From Dehalococcoidia bacterium (GTDB lineage Bacteria; Chloroflexota; Dehalococcoidia; GIF9; UBA5629): a DNA stretch of 13,883 bases. The translations under genes and the position numbers were made by a program. Below are positions 1-7,988 of the stretch, piece after piece. The stretch lies in assembly GCA_028715025.1 (NCBI GenBank), contig JAQTLG010000009.1, positions 1 to 13,883 on the forward strand. Reading direction: 5' to 3'. Every line of letters begins with the position of its first letter. Position 1 is the first letter of the stretch. The notes under the pieces were generated by a model. That model ran no database searches. It was given only the letters and a program-made list of their open reading frames with translations, and had not been told where the DNA came from.

Positions 1-87
1 ATCGTACCTGCCCTGCAAACGCCTGATAAGTTCACCCTTCATCTCAAAGCCGACATGATCTGAACAAAAGGCAACAACCTGTTTCAT
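1..87 (-). CDS. rpiB: Ribose-5-phosphate isomerase B family protein, N-terminal fragment (cut by window edge)
   Basis: Only the first 29 codons are in the window; the rest lies beyond base 1. The protein begins MKQVVAFCSDHVGFEMKGEL, which matches the N-terminal beta-strand and helix of the RpiB/LacA/LacB family; the C-S-D-H-V-G-F stretch (residues 8-14) is the family signature. In this family RpiB interconverts ribose 5-phosphate and ribulose 5-phosphate in the cytoplasm, and the Asp-His pair (D10, H11) lies at the active site. The ATG at 87 is supported by GGAGG at 102-98 on the minus strand, ten bases upstream. It follows the alpha-glucosidase gene by 27 bases on the same strand, so the two are probably co-transcribed. 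A LacA/LacB-type or allose-phosphate isomerase cannot be excluded from so short a piece. Confidence 0.8.
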   Translation of the reverse strand, partial: MKQVVAFCSDHVGFEMKGELIRRLQGRYD

Positions 88-97
88 CTGTGTTTTT

Positions 98-102
98 CCT
101 CC
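98..102 (-). promoter_or_regulatory. Ribosome binding site of rpiB
   Basis: GGAGG on the minus strand, ten bases before the ATG at 87 and twelve bases after the stop codon of the upstream alpha-glucosidase gene. It fixes the rpiB start and supports reading the short gap as an operon junction. Confidence 0.7.
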
Positions 103-114
103 GCCGGCGGAAAT

Positions 115-1728
115 TTATTTTGATTTCTCCAGTATCAGGACCTCATATGGATATACTTCAAAACTCTCGCTGCCGATTGCTGTGCCGCCGCTGCGGTACG
201 TGCCCAGCAATACGTTCCACTGGCCGGCCGGTGTACAGGTATGCGAGAGCCTGTCTGCCGAGAAATTCAGCATAACATAGACCTCATTGTTCTGGAATGT
301 CCTGCAATAGGACATTATATCTCTTTGCGAAGGCGATTTCTCGAAGCTGCCCATCTGCAATGCTGTTTTTTCCCGCCTGAGCGCCATTAATCTCCGGTAA
401 AAATTCAGTAACGACGTGGCCTGCTGCAACTGAATATCTACGTTGATCTCCGAATAATCATCGTTGAGAGGCAGCCAGGGCTTGACCTCCGAGAATCCGG
501 CGTGGGGACCCTCGTTCCATTGCATGGGATTTCGCTCGCCGTCTCTCCCTTTGACGATAGGCCAGTACATCTTACCTATAGTGTCCCTTACATCCCTTCT
601 GGTGATCCGGCTGTTGGGCATTCCGATCTCCTCGCCATAATAAAGAAAAGGTGTGCCCCATATGGTCAGCAGCATGGCAGCCATCACTTTTGCCCGTTTT
701 ACAGTGTCCTCGCCGGCAGCGTAGCGTGTTACTGCACGCGGCCGGTCATGATTGGAGAGGACGTTGCAGGGCCAGCCCTCTGGCGGTATGAGTGAATACC
801 AGTTCATCAGGGCATCCGAGAATTTGTGCGCGCCCCATTTCGAGAAGACCATTGAGAACTCGAACGACAGGTGGCTGAGTTCACCCTCATCACCCAGGTA
901 GGCGGCGGCCATGGACGGGCCTTCCTCGGCCACATAGACTTCGCCCACCATCATGCGATCCTGGTACTCATCCAGCACGGCGCGCATCTCCTTAAGGATG
1001 TCATACATGCCGGGCTGATTTCTGGTGTAAAGGTGCTTCTGAAAGCCATTGAACGGCCCTGCCGCCAGTGAAAAAGGATTATTTCTCAATTCGTCGTCCT
1101 TAAGGAAATAATTGAGAATGTCGCAGCGGAAGCCGTCCGCTCCCTTATCCAGCCAGAACCTCATAGTATCGTATATCTCTTTTTTAACCGCCGGATTGCG
1201 CCAGTTGAGGTCGGGCTGAGTCTTGAGAAATGAATGAAGGTAATATTGCCCTGTGGCTTTATCCCACTCCCAGGTGCTGCCGCCCACCAGCGATTTCCAG
1301 TTGGTGGGGGGCCCACCCCCTTTCTTATCATGCCAGATATACCAGTCCCGCTTGGGATTGTTCCGGGAGGAACGGGACTCCTTGAACCAGGCATGCTGAT
1401 CGGAAGTGTGGTTTACCACCAGGTCCATGATGATGCGTATACGGTGATTATGAGCCTCACACAGCAGCTCCTCGAAATCCTCCATGCTTCCGTAAAGAGG
1501 GTCTATCGTGCGGTAATCGGCCACGTCGTAGCCTGAATCGACCATGGGAGAGGCATTGATGGGACCCAGCCAGATGCCGTCGATACCCAGATCGGCGAGG
1601 TAATCCAGCTTGGCAGTTATACCCTTTAAATCCCCCGACCCGTCCTTGTTGGTATCGTAATAGCTGCGCGGCCAGATTTCACACATGACACCATGCTTCC
1701 ACCAGACAAAGCCGCCTTCACCCTGCAT
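115..1728 (-). CDS. GH13 family alpha-glucosidase / oligo-glucosidase
   Basis: A 537-residue cytoplasmic glycoside hydrolase (no signal peptide) expected to release glucose from the non-reducing end of short alpha-glucans or disaccharides. All GH13 signatures are visible: a calcium-loop-like DTNKDGSGD at 25-33, region I DLVVNH at 102-107, region II GFRCD at 199-203 with nucleophile D203, region III GEV with acid/base E263, and region IV SNHD with transition-state Asp D328. WWKHGVMCEIWPRSYYDTN at the start and RDGERNPMQW at about 395-404 are typical of the alpha-glucosidase/oligo-1,6-glucosidase/trehalulose-synthase side of GH13 rather than endo-amylases; linkage specificity cannot be read. 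Length is normal. The ATG at 1728 has an AAGGGGGTG-like ribosome site about six bases upstream. It is divergent from the MFS gene and probably co-transcribed with rpiB. A weak possible promoter (TTGCGT at 1843-1838, CATAAT at 1819-1814, minus strand) lies upstream. Confidence 0.92.
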   Translation of the reverse strand: MQGEGGFVWWKHGVMCEIWPRSYYDTNKDGSGDLKGITAKLDYLADLGIDGIWLGPINASPMVDSGYDVADYRTIDPLYGSMEDFEELLCEAHNHRIRIIMDLVVNHTSDQHAWFKESRSSRNNPKRDWYIWHDKKGGGPPTNWKSLVGGSTWEWDKATGQYYLHSFLKTQPDLNWRNPAVKKEIYDTMRFWLDKGADGFRCDILNYFLKDDELRNNPFSLAAGPFNGFQKHLYTRNQPGMYDILKEMRAVLDEYQDRMMVGEVYVAEEGPSMAAAYLGDEGELSHLSFEFSMVFSKWGAHKFSDALMNWYSLIPPEGWPCNVLSNHDRPRAVTRYAAGEDTVKRAKVMAAMLLTIWGTPFLYYGEEIGMPNSRITRRDVRDTIGKMYWPIVKGRDGERNPMQWNEGPHAGFSEVKPWLPLNDDYSEINVDIQLQQATSLLNFYRRLMALRREKTALQMGSFEKSPSQRDIMSYCRTFQNNEVYVMLNFSADRLSHTCTPAGQWNVLLGTYRSGGTAIGSESFEVYPYEVLILEKSK

Positions 1729-1950
1729 GCTTGCACCCCCTTAAAAAATCATCTCCTGAAAATATTGAACATGGACATTCCGTAACTCCATAGATAATGG
1801 CGCCGTGGAGGCTATTATGACACTGCGGGCCTTGGATACGCAACCCACAGCGTCGACCGCAGGGTGAAGTGTTAAGCCGGCAGCAACAGCGGATAAATAA
1901 ATCGAAGCCCCGGCACTGCATGATTAATACTGTGCGTGATAGAATGTCCC

Positions 1951-3237
1951 ATGCTTCCCGGGGGAGGACACTACCAGACAGGGGGCTGGAAGGCACATTG
2001 GATACTCATAGTGTGCCTGCTTCTATATACGCTCAGCTACATGGACCGCGTGGCGCTGACGGTGGTGCTGCAGCCCATGAAGCTCGAGATGGGGTGGAGC
2101 GACACGCAACTTGGCGCCCTTCAGACCGCCTATATGTTGAGCTACGGCGCCCTGGCCATACCTGCTGCTTATCTTATCGATCGCTGGAGCAGAAAGAAAT
2201 CCATCGGCGTACTTGCAATAATGCTGAACACCTTCAGCGGTCTGACCGGCCTGGCCTGGAATTTTTTCTCCGTGATCATTCCCAGGATCATCTGCGGCGC
2301 CGGCGCCACCGGTGTAGTGACCGGCAGCATCGCCATGATTACCGCCGCCTATCCTAAAATCCGGCACGGCAGGGCAATGGGCATTTTCAATATGGGCATA
2401 CCACTGGGCATTGCGCTCGGCGCTATCGTGGGAGGAGTAATGGCGCACAATTTCGGCTGGCGCTCCCCCTTCCTCCTGCTGGGTGGCATAGGCCTTTTGC
2501 TATCGCTGGCCGCATTCTTTCTCAAGGACTACAAAACGATTAATGAGGGGATAACTGTCAGCCTGCAGGGGCTGTGGAAATCCGTAATTGACCTGCTGAG
2601 GATCCCCACGCTGCGCTGGTACTATCTGGGTTACGCCATGATGCTGGTCACCAGCCTGGCGCAGATCAACTGGATGCCCACCTATCTGATCCGCCAGTTC
2701 AACATAGGCACCGATACTGCCGGCTACCTGACTTGCATAATCAGCCTGGTAGCCATCATAGGCGCTCCGCTGGGCGGTGTACTCTCCGACTTCTGGTACA
2801 AAAGAAACAGGCAGGGCAGGCTCTGGCTGCCCGCCTTGTCTTCCGCCGTGTCTGCTCTCATCATGGCTGCCTCGTTCCTTGCTTTCAGTATCAATTTTGC
2901 GCTGGGCCTGGCACTGATCCTCATCTTCGGCATCGTTAATATGACAGCCATCCCAGCACTGAGCGTTATATCCCAGGACGTGGTCCCCGTGGCATACAAG
3001 GGACTCTCCTACGGGGTTGCTTCGCTGTGCATGTACGCCCTGGGGGGCGCCTGGGCGCCGTTGCTGGTCGGGAGTATCTCGGACGCTCTGGGAGGTGGCG
3101 CCAACGGCCTGATGTGGGCTGTGGTCATCGCCTGCTCCGGCGGACTGCTGGCCGGCATTTGCTTCACTATAGGAGCTCGACACTATGTTGCGGATGAGGA
3201 CAGGGTAAAGGGTTCTCTGCTCAGATCGGATAAATAA
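1951..3237 (+). CDS. Major facilitator superfamily transporter (ACS-like), substrate unknown
   Basis: A 428-residue protein from ATG 1951, with twelve predicted membrane helices split into two halves by a loop near residues 190-220. Helix 1 contains Y-M-D-R (30-33), common in the anion:cation symporter-type MFS proteins, and loop 2-3 carries the motif-A remnant IDRWSRKK (76-83). A second motif-A-like segment, GGVLSDFWYKRNRQGR, follows the seventh helix. Such carriers move organic anions, sugars or sugar acids with H+ or Na+; the substrate is not readable. The start is uncertain: an in-frame GTG at 1936 would add five residues, and neither start has a recognisable ribosome site. Some residues before the first helix are needed, so one of the two is likely right. 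It is divergent from the alpha-glucosidase gene, which makes a sugar substrate conceivable but unproven. Confidence 0.88.
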   Translation: MLPGGGHYQTGGWKAHWILIVCLLLYTLSYMDRVALTVVLQPMKLEMGWSDTQLGALQTAYMLSYGALAIPAAYLIDRWSRKKSIGVLAIMLNTFSGLTGLAWNFFSVIIPRIICGAGATGVVTGSIAMITAAYPKIRHGRAMGIFNMGIPLGIALGAIVGGVMAHNFGWRSPFLLLGGIGLLLSLAAFFLKDYKTINEGITVSLQGLWKSVIDLLRIPTLRWYYLGYAMMLVTSLAQINWMPTYLIRQFNIGTDTAGYLTCIISLVAIIGAPLGGVLSDFWYKRNRQGRLWLPALSSAVSALIMAASFLAFSINFALGLALILIFGIVNMTAIPALSVISQDVVPVAYKGLSYGVASLCMYALGGAWAPLLVGSISDALGGGANGLMWAVVIACSGGLLAGICFTIGARHYVADEDRVKGSLLRSDK

Positions 3238-3299
3238 TCAGCCGTCTGCACGGCAGAACAGGCTCATCTACAGTACTAAAGTCGTATAGCATTTTCAAC

Positions 3300-3328
3300 T
3301 TGACCATGTATAATGATCTAAGTATTGT
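3300..3328 (+). promoter_or_regulatory. Possible sigma70-type promoter of the HD-GYP gene
   Basis: TTGACC at 3300-3305 is followed after 17 bases by TATTGT at 3323-3328 (four of six matches to TATAAT). An exact TATAAT also occurs at 3309-3314, but its -35 position (3286-3291, ATAGCA) is poor. Either would start transcription within the 133-base gap before the gene. The choice between them is open. Confidence 0.4.
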
Positions 3329-3370
3329 TCGGAAACCCTGCCCTGGTTCAGTATCGTAACGGAGGCTTTG

Positions 3371-6346
3371 ATGGCTGCCAAAGACAAAGGCAAAGGGGCC
3401 AAAAACAGCAAGAAGGCGCCGGCCAAGAAAACCGCCCGTAAAAAGGGCGGTGCCGGCAATACCGCCCCTCAGCTGGTATTTATCTCGACAGACGAGACAC
3501 GCTACAGCGAGCTCTTCAACCATATGAGCAGCGGGGTGACCGTTTACGAGGCGGTGGATGATGGGGAAGACTTTATTATCAAGGATTTCAATCCGGCCGC
3601 CGAGAAAATCGAGCGTATAAGCCGCGATGAAGTGCTTGGCCGGCGCGTTACCGAGGTCTTCCCGGGCGTTAAAGACCTCGGTCTGCTGGAAGTTTTACAG
3701 AAGGTCTGGCGCAGCGGTGAACCCGAGTACCTTCCGGACAGCATCTACCGAGATAGCCACGACCCCGGCTCGTGGCGCGAGCACTGGGTCTATCGCATGC
3801 AGAGCGGCGAGGTCGTATCGATCTATAACGACGTAACCGAGCGCAGGCTGGCTGAACACTCACTGCGTCAGTCAGAGGTCAGGATGAACAGCATCCTCTC
3901 AGCCATGACCGAGCTGGTATTCGTCTTTGATGACGAGGGCAGGTATGTGAGCTACCACGGCGCATCGCAGGAGCTTTACGCCGATCCCGATGTCTTCATG
4001 GGTAAAAAATACAGCGACATTATGCCACCTCATTTCAACGAGCTGGCCGCAGATGCAATAGCCAGGAACAGAGCCGGGGAAGCGTGCCGGTTCGACTACA
4101 GCCTTCAAGTACCGATCGGTTTACAGCATTACTCCGCTACCATGTCTCCTATTATCGTCGATGGCAAATATACCGGCTCCGTGGTGGTGGCGCGCAATGT
4201 AACGGAGAGCAGACTCTCTTTAGAGGCGCTGAGTGCCAGCGAGGAGAAATTCCGTACCCTTGTGGAGAACATCAATGACGTAATGTACACACTGGATGCT
4301 GACGGCCGCATCTTGTACGCCAGTCCAGCCGTCGAGCGCTACACCAAATATAAAATCGCCGAATTGATTGGACAATCGTTCATGCCCCTGATCCACCCGG
4401 ATGACCTGGCAGGCCTGATCGGAAGCTTTGACCGCCTGCTTTCGGGTCAACTCGAACCCTGGGAATTCCGCGTACTGGATAAAGACGGCCGTGTTATCTG
4501 GGTGCGCTCGTCCAGCCGTCCGGTATATAAAGAGGGCAAGATAGTAGAGATCAATGCATTGATGACCGACATAACCGAACACAAGCAGACCGAGTTTGCA
4601 TTAAGGGAGAGCGACGAACGCCTCAAGCTCACGCTGGAGGCGGTCAACGAAGGAGTTTTTGACTGGAGCATACCGGAAAATAAAGCTGTCTACAGCCCCA
4701 GCAACTATACCATGCTCGGCTACCAGCCGTACGAGTTCCCCCAGGATTCCCAGGCATGGAAGGGCCTGGTTAATGCGGACGACGTAGAGGAAGCGGAGAG
4801 GCTGATCCTCGATCATATAGAGAGCGGAGAGGGTTATTCGGTTGAGGTACGCATGCGCACCAAATCGGGTGAATGGCGCTGGATACTGGTACGCGGAAGG
4901 GTGGTGGAGAAAGATGCCGGTGGAAAGGCCGTCAGGATAGTGGGGACGCATTCGGATATAACCAGCCGTAAACAGGCGGAACAGCTGCTGAGCAGGCAGA
5001 GAGAGGAATACCGCATTATCCTGGACTCGGTGCCATTGATGATCGCCTATGTCGACAAGAACGGACGCATTATTCGCATCAATAACGCAGGCGCTAATGC
5101 TCTCGGAATGCCACCCAAAGAAGTAGTGGGCAAGACTTTTCATGATTTCTTTTCTCACGATCAAGCGGCCCTTTTCCAAGAACGCAACCGCAAGGTGATG
5201 GACACAAAAATGCCGCTGATCGGCAGGGTTTTTCAGGTATTGCTGCCAACCGGGAAAGCAACATGGATACAGGCTGACATAGTGCCTTACCTCGACGGCA
5301 AAGGCAATTCGATCGGCAGCATATTTGTCGTCATGGACATCACCGATCGCAAGGCTGCGGAGGAGGCCCTGCAGGAGGGCGAGGAACGCTTCAGGAACAT
5401 GGCCAACCTGCTGCCGCAGACCATTTTCGAGACCGACGAGAAGGGCAATTTCACCTTCGTCAGCAGCCTGGGATACCAGACATTCGGCTATACCGAGGCA
5501 GACGTCGCGGCAGGTATGCATGTGCTGCAGACCATTATTCCCGAGGACCGCGCAAGGGCTGTAGAAAGCATCAGGAGGAGGATCAGCGGCGAGCAATTCC
5601 CCCCGAATGAATACACGGCCATAACCCGGGACGGCAGAACATTCCCGGTAGCAATCTACGCGTCGGCTATTTTCAGAGGAAATACCTATGCCGGCATGCG
5701 TGGCATGCTGATCGATATCACAGAGCGCAAGCAGATGGAGCAAAACCTGAAGGAAAGCATCGAAAGACTGCATAAAACACTCAGCGATGCAGTAGTCACC
5801 ATGGGCGCCATTGTCGAGATGAAGGACCCCTATACAGCCGGCCACCAGCTGCAGGTGGCACGGCTGGCAACAGCCATCGCGCAGGAGATGGGCTTACCCG
5901 AGGCGCAGGTGAATATTATGCGCATCGCTGCCGCCATACACGATATCGGCAAAATCTATGTGCCGTCGGATATACTGGCCAAGCCCGGAAAGCTGGGCGC
6001 ACTCGAGGTTTCCATTATCAGAACGCACGCCCAGGGCAGCTATGACATCTTAAAGAACATTGATTTCGGCGGGCCGGTGGCACAGATAGCCTTGCAGCAT
6101 CATGAGCGACTGGACGGCTCGGGCTATCCCCAGGGATTAAAAGAGGGCGAGATAATGCTTGAGGCCAAAATACTGGCCGTCGCCGACGTGGTGGAAGCGA
6201 TGGCCTCCCATCGTCCCTACCGGCCCTCGCTGGGCATAGATAATGCCCTCGAGGAGATAAAGCAGAACAGGGGCAAGCTCTACTACCCCGCCGCGGTCGA
6301 CGCCTGCCTCAAAATATTCAATGAAAACCGCTTCCAATTTGAATAA
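3371..6346 (+). CDS. Six-PAS sensor HD-GYP protein (cyclic-di-GMP phosphodiesterase)
   Basis: A 991-residue soluble protein with no membrane helix. The ATG at 3371 is chosen over an in-frame TTG at 3368 because GGAGG at 3361-3365 is five bases away. Order: lysine/alanine-rich disordered tail (about 1-30), then six PAS domains at roughly 45-160, 165-280, 290-405, 415-535, 545-660 and 670-790. Most end in the D-I-T-x-x-K type PAC motif. The C-terminal HD-GYP domain spans about 800-985. Its metal and catalytic signatures are complete: H825 in KDPYTAGH, H857-D858 in HDIGK, H910-H911-E912 in HHERLDGSGYP, and G918-Y919-P920. Established HD-GYP enzymes hydrolyse cyclic-di-GMP to pGpG or GMP (some act on cGAMP). 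The PAS ligands are unknown; no heme or FAD signature is clear. The cyclase gene follows after 67 bases on the same strand, suggesting paired control of the messenger. Confidence 0.93.
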   Translation: MAAKDKGKGAKNSKKAPAKKTARKKGGAGNTAPQLVFISTDETRYSELFNHMSSGVTVYEAVDDGEDFIIKDFNPAAEKIERISRDEVLGRRVTEVFPGVKDLGLLEVLQKVWRSGEPEYLPDSIYRDSHDPGSWREHWVYRMQSGEVVSIYNDVTERRLAEHSLRQSEVRMNSILSAMTELVFVFDDEGRYVSYHGASQELYADPDVFMGKKYSDIMPPHFNELAADAIARNRAGEACRFDYSLQVPIGLQHYSATMSPIIVDGKYTGSVVVARNVTESRLSLEALSASEEKFRTLVENINDVMYTLDADGRILYASPAVERYTKYKIAELIGQSFMPLIHPDDLAGLIGSFDRLLSGQLEPWEFRVLDKDGRVIWVRSSSRPVYKEGKIVEINALMTDITEHKQTEFALRESDERLKLTLEAVNEGVFDWSIPENKAVYSPSNYTMLGYQPYEFPQDSQAWKGLVNADDVEEAERLILDHIESGEGYSVEVRMRTKSGEWRWILVRGRVVEKDAGGKAVRIVGTHSDITSRKQAEQLLSRQREEYRIILDSVPLMIAYVDKNGRIIRINNAGANALGMPPKEVVGKTFHDFFSHDQAALFQERNRKVMDTKMPLIGRVFQVLLPTGKATWIQADIVPYLDGKGNSIGSIFVVMDITDRKAAEEALQEGEERFRNMANLLPQTIFETDEKGNFTFVSSLGYQTFGYTEADVAAGMHVLQTIIPEDRARAVESIRRRISGEQFPPNEYTAITRDGRTFPVAIYASAIFRGNTYAGMRGMLIDITERKQMEQNLKESIERLHKTLSDAVVTMGAIVEMKDPYTAGHQLQVARLATAIAQEMGLPEAQVNIMRIAAAIHDIGKIYVPSDILAKPGKLGALEVSIIRTHAQGSYDILKNIDFGGPVAQIALQHHERLDGSGYPQGLKEGEIMLEAKILAVADVVEAMASHRPYRPSLGIDNALEEIKQNRGKLYYPAAVDACLKIFNENRFQFE

Positions 6347-6413
6347 TCCACAGACCATTGCCTTTATCGGATGCAGCTGATATCCTGTTGCTGGAAGAGG
6401 TAGAACTGAAGAA

Positions 6414-7922
6414 ATGAGATGGCCTGATCTTAACCACCTGGACGGCTATCTTCCGCCGGAGCTTGAAAAGGCATACCGCCAGCAGTATCTCAAAAGCGAT
6501 GTCAAGGTGGCCGCTTTATCCATGCTGCTCCTGGCGATCATGCTTGTTTCTTTCGCCTACAACGACTATGTGCTCTTCGGATTCACTTCTACCTTTTATT
6601 TTCTCGTCGCTCTAAGGGGCACCTATTTGATTTATTTCATTATCCTGGTTGTTTATCTCTGGAGAAACCAGGATGCCGTAAAGTACGACTGGAATTTATT
6701 TACATGGCTGATGCTGAGCATGATTCTGGTGATCACTATTAACCTGACCCGTCCGGCGGAGTATACCGGGAATATACCGGTCGATGTCATCCTAATCCTC
6801 CTGGTTTACCTGGCCATGCCAATGAGGTTGCTTTTCAGAGCGCTCGGTGCCATTGCATTCACATTAAGCGATATATTTATATTTTTTATCTTTCGGCATG
6901 CCGCGTCGTCGATTGGTGAATATGCTGCAATTTTTTCGCTCTTCATGGCAAACGTAATCGGTATTTACGCATCAGCTCGCCTTTACTCCTTCAGGAGGAG
7001 CTCTTTCAAAGCCAGCTATGAAGAGAGAACCGCCCGCGAGGAGATCAAGAAGGACGCCGATATCTGGCAGGCCACTTTCGATTCGATCAGGGACCTGGTC
7101 TCCATACAGGATACACAGTACCGCCTGGTGCGGGTCAATAAGGCCTACAGGGAGGCCTTCGCACAGTGGCCGGGCGCACTGGTGGGAAGCCATTGTTATG
7201 AAGTGGTGCATGGCACTTCCCAACCTATCGCAAACTGCCCTCACCGGCAGGTACTGGAGACCGGCCTTGCCTCGAGCATAGAAGTTTTCGAACCATGTCT
7301 GGGCATCTACCTGGAAGTCTCGTGTTCACCCATCATCCGCGAGGACGGCACACTCGAAGGAACTGTGCATATTGCCAAAAACATCACCATGCGCAAAAAG
7401 CTGGAGGAGAAGCTGACTCAGATGGCGACCCTGGACAACCTCACCGGCCTGCCCAACAGGGCATTGCTCAACGACCGCTTCGATATCGCCCTGGCCAATG
7501 CCCGGCGTAGGAATGAGTCTATGGCCTTTATGATACTGGACCTCGATAGGTTCAAGAACATTAACGACTCATTCGGGCATGCCGTTGGCGACATGCTGTT
7601 GGTGGCGGTTGCCGGGCGTCTGACCACGTTGCTGCGTAAGGGCGATACGATTGCCCGCATAGGCGGGGACGAGTTCGCTGTACTGCTCCCTGAGACTAAG
7701 AAGGTGGAGGACGCCGCTCAGATTGCGCAGAAGATCGTTGAAGCTTTCCATGAGCCCTTCAACCTGGACGGCAAACAGATGACTGTAACTACCAGCGTAG
7801 GTATCTCCCGCTATCCTGCGGACGGTGAGGATTTAGAAGCGTTGGCAAAAAATGCTGATACCGCCATGTATCTTGCCAAGGAAGAGGGCCGCAATTTATA
7901 TAAAATCTACAATGGTCAATAA
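6414..7922 (+). CDS. Membrane-anchored PAS-GGDEF diguanylate cyclase
   Basis: A 502-residue protein that should make cyclic-di-GMP from two GTP. The N-terminal part (about 30-195) holds five or six hydrophobic helices of no named sensor family that I recognise. A short linker leads to one PAS domain (about 215-325) and then the GGDEF domain (about 335-500), opening with the usual D-N-L-T-G-L-P-N-R. The active-site loop GGDEF is intact at 417-421, and the inhibitory I-site RxxD is present (R408 to D411), so product inhibition is likely. The PAS domain carries C261, H266, C275 and H277 in a Cys/His cluster. The ATG at 6414 has only a loose GAAGAGG-like ribosome site. A weak promoter-like pair (TTGCCT 6358-6363, TATCCT 6381-6386, 17 bases apart) lies in the gap, so it may also be transcribed separately from the HD-GYP gene upstream. 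Confidence 0.92.
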   Translation: MRWPDLNHLDGYLPPELEKAYRQQYLKSDVKVAALSMLLLAIMLVSFAYNDYVLFGFTSTFYFLVALRGTYLIYFIILVVYLWRNQDAVKYDWNLFTWLMLSMILVITINLTRPAEYTGNIPVDVILILLVYLAMPMRLLFRALGAIAFTLSDIFIFFIFRHAASSIGEYAAIFSLFMANVIGIYASARLYSFRRSSFKASYEERTAREEIKKDADIWQATFDSIRDLVSIQDTQYRLVRVNKAYREAFAQWPGALVGSHCYEVVHGTSQPIANCPHRQVLETGLASSIEVFEPCLGIYLEVSCSPIIREDGTLEGTVHIAKNITMRKKLEEKLTQMATLDNLTGLPNRALLNDRFDIALANARRRNESMAFMILDLDRFKNINDSFGHAVGDMLLVAVAGRLTTLLRKGDTIARIGGDEFAVLLPETKKVEDAAQIAQKIVEAFHEPFNLDGKQMTVTTSVGISRYPADGEDLEALAKNADTAMYLAKEEGRNLYKIYNGQ

Positions 7923-7988
7923 AAATGTTAGCTCTCAAATATATGATGAGGTCTCAAAGATAGTCAGACAGCTGTCGATTTCAATGTA

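Noticed and set aside
1718..1996. A 92-codon minus-strand frame overlapping both the alpha-glucosidase start and the MFS start
   Set aside because: It would overlap two supported gene starts and its cysteine-rich translation shows no family pattern.
3241..3254. Hairpin GCCGT-CTGC-ACGGC just after the MFS stop
   Set aside because: Five-pair stem without a T-run; too weak to call a terminator.
4601..5845. A 414-codon open frame on the minus strand inside the HD-GYP gene
   Set aside because: It is fully antisense to well-recognised PAS and HD-GYP sequence. Its translation has no domain pattern, and it has no separate regulatory signals. Such frames are common opposite GC-rich genes.
7967..7976. 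GACAGCTGTC palindrome between the convergent cyclase and UROD-like genes
   Set aside because: It has no loop and no following T-run on either strand, so it is unlikely to be a terminator; a ten-base palindrome can occur by chance.
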